DNA of 64,000 bases from Paenibacillus algicola (GTDB taxonomy: Bacteria > Bacillota > Bacilli > Paenibacillales > Paenibacillaceae): assembly GCF_005577435.1 (NCBI RefSeq), contig NZ_CP040396.1, forward strand, positions 199,501-263,500, written 5' to 3'. The notes under the pieces were generated by a model that saw nothing but the letters and a program-made list of their open reading frames with translations, was not told the origin of the DNA and did not search any database. The translations under genes were made by a program, and so were the position numbers. This document shows positions 1-9,573 of the stretch, piece by piece; the stretch's first letter is position 1, and the number at the start of each line of letters is the position of its first letter.

Positions 1-1
1 G

Positions 2-670
2 CTTGGCCGCGCCGGCGCGAGAGCGCTGCTGCAGGAGGCCCGCATCGGAGATACGATCGCGGTGACCGGCGGCTCCACGCTGGCTGAGGTGGCAGAGCAG
101 ATGGGCTCGCCGGCTGGCGGGCCCCTGAAGGGCGCATGGTTCGTGCCAGCGCGGGGCGGTCTCGGCGAGAGCGTGGAGATTCAGGCGAATACGATTGCTT
201 CCAAGATGGCCAAGAAGGTGGGAGCTGAATACCGCCTGCTGCATGTACCGGATTTACTGAGCGATGATGCGTATCAGTCCCTGGTCCAGGATCCCAATAT
301 CCAGGAAATTGTAGATTCCATTCGCAGCTCCCGAATCATTATTCACGGCATCGGGGATGCCATGGAGATGGCGCGCCGGCGCCGGCTGGGGCCCGAGGCG
401 ATGGAGGACCTCCGCAAGGAGGGAGCGGTCGCGGAATCCTTTGGCTACTATTTTAGTGAAGAAGGCACCGTTGTGCACCGCATGCTGACGCTGGGCCTCA
501 GGCTGGAGGACATTGTCCGGACAGAGATTATTATCGGAATCGCAGGCGGGGTGAGCAAGGCACAGGCCATTCACTCCGTGCTGAAGTTCGGACAAGAGGA
601 CATTCTGGTTCTCGATGAAGCGGCGGCCATGGAGCTCTGTGCAAGAATTGCATGCAGGCGTGAGCCGTAG
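2..670 (+). CDS. cggR: Central glycolytic genes regulator CggR, C-terminal part (partial)
   Basis: The reading frame is open at the left window edge (in frame from base 2) and ends at 670, so only about 222 C-terminal residues are present. The visible part matches the SorC/DeoR-type effector-binding domain of CggR: a conserved VTGGST stretch near the start, a FVPARGG loop, and a C-terminal IGIAGG..KAQAI segment. In Bacillus, CggR represses the gapA operon and responds to fructose-1,6-bisphosphate. Its place 105 bp upstream of gapA is the standard arrangement and is the main support for the gene name. The N-terminal helix-turn-helix and the operator lie outside the window. Confidence 0.9.
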   Translation, partial: LGRAGARALLQEARIGDTIAVTGGSTLAEVAEQMGSPAGGPLKGAWFVPARGGLGESVEIQANTIASKMAKKVGAEYRLLHVPDLLSDDAYQSLVQDPNIQEIVDSIRSSRIIIHGIGDAMEMARRRRLGPEAMEDLRKEGAVAESFGYYFSEEGTVVHRMLTLGLRLEDIVRTEIIIGIAGGVSKAQAIHSVLKFGQEDILVLDEAAAMELCARIACRREP

Positions 671-739
671 ATGTTTGGAATTCACAGAATGTGTTTTTTA
701 TGAATGTGTTGTCTCGACGGGCTTTACGGTCTGTCTTGA

Positions 740-1780
<1,041 letters not shown>

Positions 1781-1918
1781 TTATTAGATTGTGCTATAAA
1801 TCGAAGAGGGGTTCCCTGAGGTGCTCCTCTTTGGTTTGTAATGAAACGTTTTTTATAGAGAAAAAGAGAGCCGCCTGCTGTTGGTGAGGAGAATAGTTTT
1901 CTTAGGAGGAACGTGGAG

Positions 1919-3100
1919 ATGAACAAGAAAAGTGTGCGTGATGTAGAAGTAAAAGGCAAAGCGGTATTTGTCCGTGTTGATTTTAATGTGCCGCTCGAAA
2001 ACGGCAAAATTACCGACGACACCCGGATCCGTGAAACGCTGCCGACCATTAAGTACCTGGTAGAGCAGGGTGCGAAGGTCATTCTGGCGAGCCATATGGG
2101 CCGTCCGAAGGGCGAGGTTGTAGAAGAACTCCGCTTGACACCAGCAAGCGAGCGCCTGTCCGAGCTGCTGGGCCAGCCGGTAGCCAAAGCCGATGAGGCT
2201 GTTGGTGAAGCGGTGAAATCCAAGATCCAGAGCATGCAGGCTGGAGAGGTGCTCGTGCTGGAGAACGTTCGCTTCTACCCGGGCGAAGAGAAGAATGACC
2301 CTGAGCTTGCGAAGCAATTCGCAGAGCTGGCAGACCTGTTCGTCAATGATGCGTTCGGTGCAGCTCACCGTGCCCATGCTTCTACAGAAGGCATTGCGCA
2401 TCATCTTCCGGCCGTATCCGGCCTTCTGATGGAGAAAGAATTGTCCGTGCTCGGCAAGGCGCTGTCTAACCCTGATCGTCCTTTTACAGCGATCGTTGGC
2501 GGCTCCAAAGTAAAAGACAAAATTGACGTCATCAACCATCTGCTTACCCTGGCTGACAACATCATCATCGGCGGCGGCTTGACCTACACCTTCCTGAAGG
2601 CACAAGGCCATGAAATCGGCCTGTCCCTGTGTGATGATTCCAAGCTGGATACCGCACTCGGCTTCCTGGAAAAGGCGAAGGAGCTGGGCAAGAACTTCTA
2701 CCTTCCGGTGGACATTGTCGTGGCTGATGACTTCAGCGCAAGTGCGAATACCCAGATCGTAGGCATCGACGGCATTCCTGCCGGCTGGGAAGGCGTGGAC
2801 ATCGGACCGAAGACCCGTGAGCTGTATGCCGATGTGATCAAGAACTCCAAGCTGGTCGTATGGAACGGACCTATGGGCGTGTTCGAAATCGAGCCGTTCT
2901 CCAATGGTACACGTCAGGTCGCACAGGCTTGTGCGGAGACGGAAGCGTACACGGTGATCGGCGGTGGCGATTCCGCAGCTGCGGCTGAGAAATTCCAGCT
3001 GGCAGACCGGATGGATCATATCTCTACAGGCGGCGGCGCTTCCTTAGAGTTTATGGAAGGCAAGGCGCTTCCTGGTGTTGTAGCCCTGAACGATAAGTAG
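1919..3100 (+). CDS. pgk: Phosphoglycerate kinase
   Basis: Transfers phosphate from 1,3-bisphosphoglycerate to ADP (glycolysis, cytosol). The 393 residues match the family length. The N-terminal RVDFNVP motif, ASHMGRPKG, and the C-terminal nucleotide-binding GGGDSAAA and [10 protein letters not shown] segments are all visible. I prefer the ATG at 1919 over the in-frame GTG at 1913, because AGGAGG at 1904-1909 gives 9 bases of spacing to the ATG and only 3 to the GTG. Second structural gene of the glycolytic operon. Confidence 0.97.
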   Translation: MNKKSVRDVEVKGKAVFVRVDFNVPLENGKITDDTRIRETLPTIKYLVEQGAKVILASHMGRPKGEVVEELRLTPASERLSELLGQPVAKADEAVGEAVKSKIQSMQAGEVLVLENVRFYPGEEKNDPELAKQFAELADLFVNDAFGAAHRAHASTEGIAHHLPAVSGLLMEKELSVLGKALSNPDRPFTAIVGGSKVKDKIDVINHLLTLADNIIIGGGLTYTFLKAQGHEIGLSLCDDSKLDTALGFLEKAKELGKNFYLPVDIVVADDFSASANTQIVGIDGIPAGWEGVDIGPKTRELYADVIKNSKLVVWNGPMGVFEIEPFSNGTRQVAQACAETEAYTVIGGGDSAAAAEKFQLADRMDHISTGGGASLEFMEGKALPGVVALNDK

Positions 3101-3191
3101 TATCTTGAGATAGAGTTATTTTGACAGCAGGGGCATGCGGGCGCACAGATGAAGGTCCGGATGCTCCAGCGAATCAAAGGAGTTGAACTGT

Positions 3192-3941
3192 GTGAGAACA
3201 CCTATTATTGCCGGCAACTGGAAGATGTTCAAGACGATTCCGGAAGCAGAAGCATTCGTGCAAGAAATCAAGAACAGCGCTGTAGAAGGTGTAGAAAGCG
3301 TGATTTGTGCGCCCTTCACTACTCTTCCTGCACTGGTAAAAGCAGCAGAAGGCACGGGCATCAAGATCGGTGCGCAGAACCTGCATTTTGAAGATCAAGG
3401 GGCATTCACAGGCGAAATCAGCGGAGGGATGCTGAAGGACCTGGGCGTGGATTATGTCATCATCGGCCATTCCGAGCGCCGCCAGTATTTCAACGAAACC
3501 GACGAGAGCGTCAACAAGAAAATGCATGCGGCATTCCGCCACGGACTGCTGCCTATCGTTTGTGTCGGCGAAAGCCTGGAAGAGCGTGAAGCTGGAAAGA
3601 CGAAGGATGTATGCAAGGTTCAGACGGAAGCTGCATTTGCAGATGTGACTGCAGAACAAGCAGTGCAGGCTATTATTGCATACGAACCGGTATGGGCCAT
3701 CGGCACCGGCAAATCCTCCACTTCCCAGGACGCCAATGAAGTTATCTCCTATATCCGTGAGCTGGTACAGGGCATGTACGGGGAGAGCGTTGCTTCCCAG
3801 GTACGCATTCAGTACGGCGGCAGCGTGAAGCCGGAGAACGTGGCAGAGTATATGGGACAAAGCGACATCGACGGTGCGTTGGTCGGAGGGGCGAGCCTGC
3901 AGCCTGCTTCGTACATCCAGCTCGTTGAGGGGGCGAAGTAA
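3192..3941 (+). CDS. tpiA: Triosephosphate isomerase
   Basis: Interconverts dihydroxyacetone phosphate and glyceraldehyde-3-phosphate. The protein begins [12 protein letters not shown] if translation starts at the GTG at 3192. AAAGGAG ends at 3182, 9 bases before it, so I prefer this over the in-frame TTG at 3183. The substrate-binding Lys is in GNWKM, the electrophilic His is in IIGHSERR, and the catalytic Glu is in [11 protein letters not shown]. The 249 residues are standard. The stop lies one base from the gpmI start codon, which suggests translational coupling. Confidence 0.96.
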   Translation: MRTPIIAGNWKMFKTIPEAEAFVQEIKNSAVEGVESVICAPFTTLPALVKAAEGTGIKIGAQNLHFEDQGAFTGEISGGMLKDLGVDYVIIGHSERRQYFNETDESVNKKMHAAFRHGLLPIVCVGESLEEREAGKTKDVCKVQTEAAFADVTAEQAVQAIIAYEPVWAIGTGKSSTSQDANEVISYIRELVQGMYGESVASQVRIQYGGSVKPENVAEYMGQSDIDGALVGGASLQPASYIQLVEGAK

Positions 3942-3942
3942 G

Positions 3943-5487
3943 ATGTCTGCATCAAGACCCGTCGCATTAATCATTATGGACGGCTTCGGCCTGCGCAACA
4001 CGACTACAGGGAATGCCGTCGCCCAGGCGAATAAGCCGAATTATGACCGTTACCTGAAGCAGTATCCTAACACGACGCTCACAGCCTGCGGCGAAGCCGT
4101 AGGCTTGCCGGAAGGCCAGATGGGCAACTCCGAGGTAGGTCATCTGAATATCGGTGCCGGCCGAATCGTATATCAGGATCTGACCCGGATTACGAAGTCG
4201 ATCCGGGACGGTGAATTTTTCGAGAATGAGACGCTGGTAGGAGCTATTCGCGCGGCCAAGCAGAACAATCGGAAGCTTCATCTGTACGGTCTCGTATCGG
4301 ACGGCGGCGTACACAGCCATATTGCACATCTGTTCGCGATGCTCGACCTGGCCAAGAAGGAAGGGCTGGACGAGGTTTATATCCATGCCTTTATGGATGG
4401 CCGCGATGTGGCACCGGACAGCGGGAAGCAGTTCATTCACGATCTGCTTGCCAAGATTGAAGAGGTCGGCGTGGGCAAAATTGCTACGGTATCGGGGCGT
4501 TATTTTGCCATGGACCGTGACAAGCGCTGGGATCGGGTCGAGAAGACCTATCGTGCTATGGTATATGGGGAGGGCCCGAAATATGTGGATCCTCTGCAAG
4601 CCATTCATGACTCGTATGAGAAATCGATCTATGACGAGTTCCTTGAGCCGACGGTTATGGTGGACAGCCAGGGCCAGCCGGTAGCTACGGTGGACAGCGG
4701 GGATTCGGTCATCTTCCTGAACTTCCGTCCAGACCGGGCGATTCAGCTGTCTCAGGTGTTTACGAACAAGGACTTCCCCGGCTTTGACCGCGGACCGAAG
4801 TCCCCGGAAGGGCTGCATTTCGTCTGCCTGACCCTGTTCAGTGAAACGGTAGAGGGCTTTGTTGCCTACAAGCCTAAGAATCTCGACAACACGCTTGGAG
4901 AAGTGCTCGTGCAGAACAACAAGAAGCAGCTGCGGATTGCGGAGACGGAGAAGTATCCGCATGTCACCTTTTTCTTCAGCGGCGGCCGGGATGTTGAGCT
5001 GCCGGGTGAGACTCGGGTGCTGATCAATTCGCCAAAGGTCGCTACCTATGACCTGCAGCCGGAGATGAGCGCTTACGAGGTCGCCGATGCCTGCGTGAAG
5101 GAGATTGAGGCGGATAAGCATGACGCGATCATCCTGAATTTTGCCAACCCTGATATGGTGGGACACTCCGGCATGCTGGAGCCTACAATCAAGGCCGTGG
5201 AAACGACGGATGAGTGCGTCGGCAAAGTCGTGGATGCGGTTCTTGCCAAGGGCGGCGTTGTCCTGATTACAGCGGATCACGGTAACGCGGATATGGTATT
5301 TGACGAGAACGGACGTCCGTTCACGGCACACACCACGAATCCGGTTCCGTTCATCGTTACCGATGAGAGCATCACGCTTCGGGAAGGCGGCATTCTGGCC
5401 GACATCGCTCCAACGATTCTCGATCTGATGAACCTGGAGAAGCCGCAGGAAATGACAGGCACCTCCATGATCGCGGCGCGTGGATGA
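3943..5487 (+). CDS. gpmI: 2,3-bisphosphoglycerate-independent phosphoglycerate mutase
   Basis: Converts 3-phosphoglycerate to 2-phosphoglycerate with two manganese ions and a phosphoserine intermediate. The start is the ATG at 3943 ([16 protein letters not shown]), preceded by GAGGGGG. A longer open frame upstream overlaps tpiA and is not credible as a start. Metal ligand Asp13 lies in IMDGFG and the catalytic serine is Ser63 in MGNSEVGH. The C-terminal TADHGNAD and AHTTNPVP metal motifs are intact. 514 residues is normal for iPGM. Confidence 0.96.
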   Translation: MSASRPVALIIMDGFGLRNTTTGNAVAQANKPNYDRYLKQYPNTTLTACGEAVGLPEGQMGNSEVGHLNIGAGRIVYQDLTRITKSIRDGEFFENETLVGAIRAAKQNNRKLHLYGLVSDGGVHSHIAHLFAMLDLAKKEGLDEVYIHAFMDGRDVAPDSGKQFIHDLLAKIEEVGVGKIATVSGRYFAMDRDKRWDRVEKTYRAMVYGEGPKYVDPLQAIHDSYEKSIYDEFLEPTVMVDSQGQPVATVDSGDSVIFLNFRPDRAIQLSQVFTNKDFPGFDRGPKSPEGLHFVCLTLFSETVEGFVAYKPKNLDNTLGEVLVQNNKKQLRIAETEKYPHVTFFFSGGRDVELPGETRVLINSPKVATYDLQPEMSAYEVADACVKEIEADKHDAIILNFANPDMVGHSGMLEPTIKAVETTDECVGKVVDAVLAKGGVVLITADHGNADMVFDENGRPFTAHTTNPVPFIVTDESITLREGGILADIAPTILDLMNLEKPQEMTGTSMIAARG

Positions 5488-5532
5488 AACAGGCCCCCGG
5501 GCTGTGGTAAGCTTACACTAACATCAAGATGA

Positions 5533-6846
<1,314 letters not shown>

Positions 6847-6854
6847 TTGAAGGC

Positions 6855-6898
6855 AAGCCCGGTTCCCTGCTCTAGCAGGTGAAGCCGGGCTTTTTTTT
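6855..6898 (+). terminator. Rho-independent terminator of the glycolytic operon
   Basis: AAGCCCGG (6855-6862) pairs with CCGGGCTT (6885-6892), with an inner CCTGC/GCAGG helix, and is followed by eight T residues. It lies 8 bases after the eno stop. Confidence 0.9.
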
Positions 6899-6930
6899 GT
6901 CGTGGAGAAGCCCATATCTCGATAACCAAA

Positions 6931-6969
6931 TATAAAAGTATTGACTATATATAAACTGGGATGTATATT
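6931..6969 (+). promoter_or_regulatory. Promoter and candidate operator of the GH82 gene
   Basis: A -35 box TTGACT (6941-6946) and a -10 box TATATT (6964-6969) are separated by 17 bases. The 26-bp segment 6931-6956, which spans the -35 box, recurs with one mismatch upstream of the fourth sulfatase on the minus strand (27863-27888). That is much longer than a promoter alone requires, so it probably includes a shared regulator site (inference). Confidence 0.7.
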
Positions 6970-7002
6970 CTTACTAGAGACAGCTCTTTTTGCTGCTTCA
7001 AA

Positions 7003-7016
7003 TGTAAGCGCTATAT
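7003..7016 (+). promoter_or_regulatory. cre-like catabolite repression site
   Basis: TGTAAGCGCTATAT fits the CcpA cre pattern. It lies about 35 bases downstream of the -10 box of the GH82 promoter, where CcpA would block elongation. Confidence 0.65.
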
Positions 7017-7127
7017 AACTACAGTATGAAGTATAGCGCGATGTAATCGGGAAGGGAGAGGATGACACAAGAACGAGAAAGGCCGCAGGCTGCAGGATCA
7101 CTTTTAAGATGATAGAGGAGGACTATA

Positions 7128-8564
7128 ATGAAAAAGCGTTCATGGTTAAGTAAAGCTTGTCTGGCTGTGGTACTGGTGCTGACCGCGGGAATGACTCCCG
7201 CCCCGGCATCTGCAGCGGCGGGAGATCCCGCGACCTTCCAGGGTATCGGCACCACGTCTTACGGCGGCAAGGTGTACTTCGAGAATAAAGTAACGGCGGG
7301 AAATAAAAAGCTGGTATCGCCTGGAGAGAGTCTCAGCTCGATTCAAGCCAAGCTGGATGGCGGCGGCATTATCCAGTTCGCTGCAGGAACGTATAATCTG
7401 GGCACAATGAAGATTAATAAATCCAATACGAGAGTTGAAGTGAACCAGGGAGCCGTCTTCAATATGTCGAGCAATATTTTGTTCGATATTCGCCCGGCAA
7501 CGGTGGATGCGCCCCGTATTCAGAATATTGAGCTGTCCTCCATCGGCCCGGGCCGCTTCACAATCAATACCAAGGGCAATAAGGGCGGGGACAAGCGTCC
7601 CGTGCGCCTCACGAACGTCAAGAACTTCGCGGTCTCGGGCATTCATATTAACGGGAATTATGAAGGCCAGCCGTTCGTCGTGCTTGTACCTTATCAGGAT
7701 GGCAGTCCCGGCAGGCTGCTGGTGAACGGAGAGCAGGTCTATAACCCGATCTTTGGCCTGGTTCCGACGCAAGGAGTGGTACAGGATGTCAGTGCGACTA
7801 AGATTCATGGCGGCTATGCTACGGTGCAGCTGTTTGCAGGCGATAATGTTCTGCTCCGCAACATCGACGGAGAGAACGGCGTTACCGTCCGCCTGGAGCC
7901 AGGCAGCGGCAAGGACACAGACAATATTAGCATGTCCGGACCGAACCTGGGCGCAATCCGCAATGTTGAGCTGGTCAATGTCCACAACAAGAACGGCTTT
8001 GCGGCGGTGTATCTGAAAGCGCATGCGAAGGTAAACCGGGACATTACGCTAACGAATATTACGGCTACAGACAGTGCCTTTGCGATTCATTCCGATGTGT
8101 CCGAGTTCCATGCGGATGATAAGGTGACCGTAACCTATAACGGACAAACCTATGATGTTCACCGCGACCGCGGCCGCTTCGAGAATGTGAAGCTGAAGGG
8201 CAATATCAAGCTGACGAAGCAAAGCCCGAACAAGCTGGCGTGGTTCGCAATTTCAGACCTGTTCTATATCGACTACAACAAGCGTGAGGGCAACGGAGAT
8301 TACAGCGACTATGCTGTGTCTATCTGCGGCACGAAGCGGATCACCTCGCCGGTCGTTCCCGTGCTGATGCTGTCCCATGAGTACCGCAGTGATACAACCT
8401 TCAGTGTCGAGCGCGGAACCTACACGCTGGACTACAGCAATGCTAACATCCAGTCGGTCGGCTTCAGTCATTCCCTGGCTACAAACGGCGGCGTGCTGTA
8501 TCGGGAGGATGCCAGAAACAAGAACAATCAGCCTCTGACCGATGCACAGATCAAGGATTACTAG
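7128..8564 (+). CDS. Secreted beta-helix polysaccharidase, GH82 iota-carrageenase-like
   Basis: 478 residues with a Sec signal peptide: a KKR N-region, a hydrophobic core at residues 11-22 and a likely cut after ASA near residue 29. The rest is built of short repeated strands typical of a right-handed beta-helix. From memory of the Alteromonas fortis iota-carrageenase (GH82, similar length, catalytic Glu245 and Asp247 with Gln222 and His281), this protein has the same order of conserved features. These are Gln234 in ATVQLF, GDNVLLRN, Glu257 in VRLE, a TDN triplet with Asp265, AIRNV, FAAV and His299. Glu and the TDN are separated by six extra residues compared with the ETDN I recall. The neighbouring anhydrogalactose and sulfatase genes support a carrageenan role. 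Start: ATG after GAGGAGG. Alternative: another beta-helix glycosidase or lyase. Confidence 0.72.
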   Translation: MKKRSWLSKACLAVVLVLTAGMTPAPASAAAGDPATFQGIGTTSYGGKVYFENKVTAGNKKLVSPGESLSSIQAKLDGGGIIQFAAGTYNLGTMKINKSNTRVEVNQGAVFNMSSNILFDIRPATVDAPRIQNIELSSIGPGRFTINTKGNKGGDKRPVRLTNVKNFAVSGIHINGNYEGQPFVVLVPYQDGSPGRLLVNGEQVYNPIFGLVPTQGVVQDVSATKIHGGYATVQLFAGDNVLLRNIDGENGVTVRLEPGSGKDTDNISMSGPNLGAIRNVELVNVHNKNGFAAVYLKAHAKVNRDITLTNITATDSAFAIHSDVSEFHADDKVTVTYNGQTYDVHRDRGRFENVKLKGNIKLTKQSPNKLAWFAISDLFYIDYNKREGNGDYSDYAVSICGTKRITSPVVPVLMLSHEYRSDTTFSVERGTYTLDYSNANIQSVGFSHSLATNGGVLYREDARNKNNQPLTDAQIKDY

Positions 8565-8574
8565 GTTAGATGCA

Positions 8575-8614
8575 AAAAAGGCAGCGGCCGGGAGAACCGG
8601 CTCGCTGCCTTTTT
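8575..8614 (+). terminator. Terminator after the GH82 gene
   Basis: AAAAAGGCAGC..GCCGG pairs with CCGGC..GCTGCCTTTTT around a GAGAA loop. It begins 11 bases after the stop and has T-tracts on both strands. Confidence 0.88.
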
Positions 8615-8857
8615 ACATTTCTTGAAATGAAGGGTGTCAGTCGTGCTGAGCGAACAGTAATCACATTTTAGGAATGGTGAGATGGACGAGCTTGCCAATC
8701 AAAGCGAAGTCCAATATTGCTCGGATGGCTACGTACCGCAGCGGCCAAAGCTTAGTAGACGAGCGTACCGGCCGAGGCGAAGCACGAAGCATGGGGGAAA
8801 ACGAAAAGCACGTTTCCCTAAACCTCGACGCGCTTCGCGGCCACGTATCCTTACAGG
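8615..8857. other. Intergenic stretch with no supported gene
   Basis: Between the GH82 terminator and the antitoxin stop I find no convincing gene. A 79-codon open frame at 8674-8913 overlaps the antitoxin on the other strand, resembles nothing I know and lacks a ribosome binding site. The stretch could be a remnant from the same insertions that left the toxin and intron fragments next door. Confidence 0.5.
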
Positions 8858-9145
8858 TTAACGAACCAATTTCTCTTCCTCATAGACGCGTTCGATTAGG
8901 AACTGCTTCATAAGCGTCTGATACCCCATATGCTTCTGCGCCGCGACTTCCTGGATGCGCTGAAGCAAATCGTGTTCAAGACGGATAGAGATCGTTTTGG
9001 TACGGCCGTGACGGTGCGGCAGATCATCCTCGGCCATAGAGGATTCAAGAAGTTCGCTGCTCATCGTGTGCGTCGCCCAAAAATCGGCAGCCTCTTCGTC
9101 GGTCATATTCGTCGGGATCTCCTCTTTAGATATTATGCGTTTCAT
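8858..9145 (-). CDS. BrnA/CopG-like ribbon-helix-helix antitoxin
   Basis: 95 residues, acidic at the N-terminus and basic further on. The layout matches BrnA-type antitoxins: an N-terminal toxin-binding part containing EEAADFWATHT, then a ribbon-helix-helix DNA-binding domain (TKTISIRLEHDLLQRI...GYQTLMKQFLIERV, about residues 48-88). AAAGGAGG precedes the ATG. The gene starts inside the stop of the toxin remnant (overlap ATGA), as in intact BrnT-BrnA operons. The antitoxin frame is undamaged although its toxin is not. It may still repress the operon from the palindrome at 9299. Confidence 0.75.
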   Translation of the reverse strand: MKRIISKEEIPTNMTDEEAADFWATHTMSSELLESSMAEDDLPHRHGRTKTISIRLEHDLLQRIQEVAAQKHMGYQTLMKQFLIERVYEEEKLVR

Positions 9146-9286
9146 CGTGATGACCTCCTTTTGTTATAGAGTCTTTTCTCATCAGCCTCGGCATTTCGAG
9201 CGGTAATAACCCCAATGCGATTGCCGCGCAATATGCTCGATATTGTGATCGTCCCAAATGAAAAGATCTTCGACGTCATTAAACAT
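9142..9286 (-). pseudogene. BrnT-like toxin remnant with internal deletion
   Basis: Reading leftward from an ATG at 9286, the frame gives FIWDDHNIEHIAR, which is the N-terminal signature of BrnT-like toxins, then stops after 34 codons. In another frame, from about 9223 to 9142, a typical C-terminus appears: VITARNAEADEKRLYNKRR, ending at a stop that overlaps the antitoxin start. The roughly 50 residues that should lie between are absent, so one deletion joined the two ends out of frame. The promoter-proximal order toxin then antitoxin is still visible. Confidence 0.72.
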
Positions 9287-9298
9287 CAGTGATCCTCC

Positions 9299-9328
9299 AA
9301 ACTGTATATACCATAGTATATACAGTTT
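9299..9328 (-). promoter_or_regulatory. Perfect palindrome upstream of the toxin-antitoxin remnant (candidate antitoxin operator)
   Basis: AAACTGTATATAC (9299-9311) and GTATATACAGTTT (9316-9328) are exact inverted copies around CATA. It lies 13 bases from the toxin start, where ribbon-helix-helix antitoxins usually bind to autoregulate. It contains TATACA-type -10 sequences. Confidence 0.6.
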
Positions 9329-9384
9329 ACAGCGAAGGAATACGCTACTCAAGCCCGATTTTTAAAAAATGGAGAAAAAAAGTT

Positions 9385-9571
9385 ACATATCGTAAAGAAC
9401 TTGAAATCATAACGAACGAAAAGCTCATACAGGCAGGGTACTATGCTTTCCCTGCGCAGTATGAGCGTCTACGTCATTTGCACTTATACGGTTGAACCGC
9501 CGTATACCGGACGGTAAGTACGGTGGTGTGAGAGGTTGGCTGCTCAATTCATAGACAGCCTCCTACTCGAT
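9385..9571 (+). mobile_element. 3' remnant of a group II (class C-like) intron
   Basis: A complete domain V hairpin is visible: ACCGCCGTA (9496-9504) pairs with TACGGTGGT (9519-9527), an AG bulge precedes the 3' arm, and the upper stem TACC/GGTA is closed by GGAC. The arm contains CGC, the catalytic triad form typical of class C. Domain VI follows (GGCTG..CAGCC) and the element ends in CTACTCGAT at 9571, a common 3' end of bacterial group II introns. Just upstream, codons reading ITNEKLIQAGYYAFPAQYERL to a stop resemble the C-terminus of an intron-encoded reverse transcriptase. Domains I-IV and most of the protein are missing, so it should be inert. Confidence 0.68.
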
Positions 9572-9573
9572 TG

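Noticed and set aside
254..685. 143-codon open frame opposite cggR
   Set aside because: It is a shadow of the cggR coding frame with no ribosome binding site and no recognisable protein features. The same holds for the other long antisense frames over glycolytic and transporter genes.
8674..8913. 79-codon open frame before the antitoxin
   Set aside because: No ribosome binding site, no family resemblance, and it overlaps the antitoxin 3' end on the other strand.
9299..9328. Palindrome as a phage or plasmid attachment site
   Set aside because: It is immediately upstream of the toxin start, as expected for an antitoxin operator, and there is no integrase nearby.
9289..9495. 68-codon open frame treated as a new small gene
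   Set aside because: Its start lies in the toxin-antitoxin palindrome, and its second half reads like the end of a group II intron protein. It is a chance fusion of two remnants.
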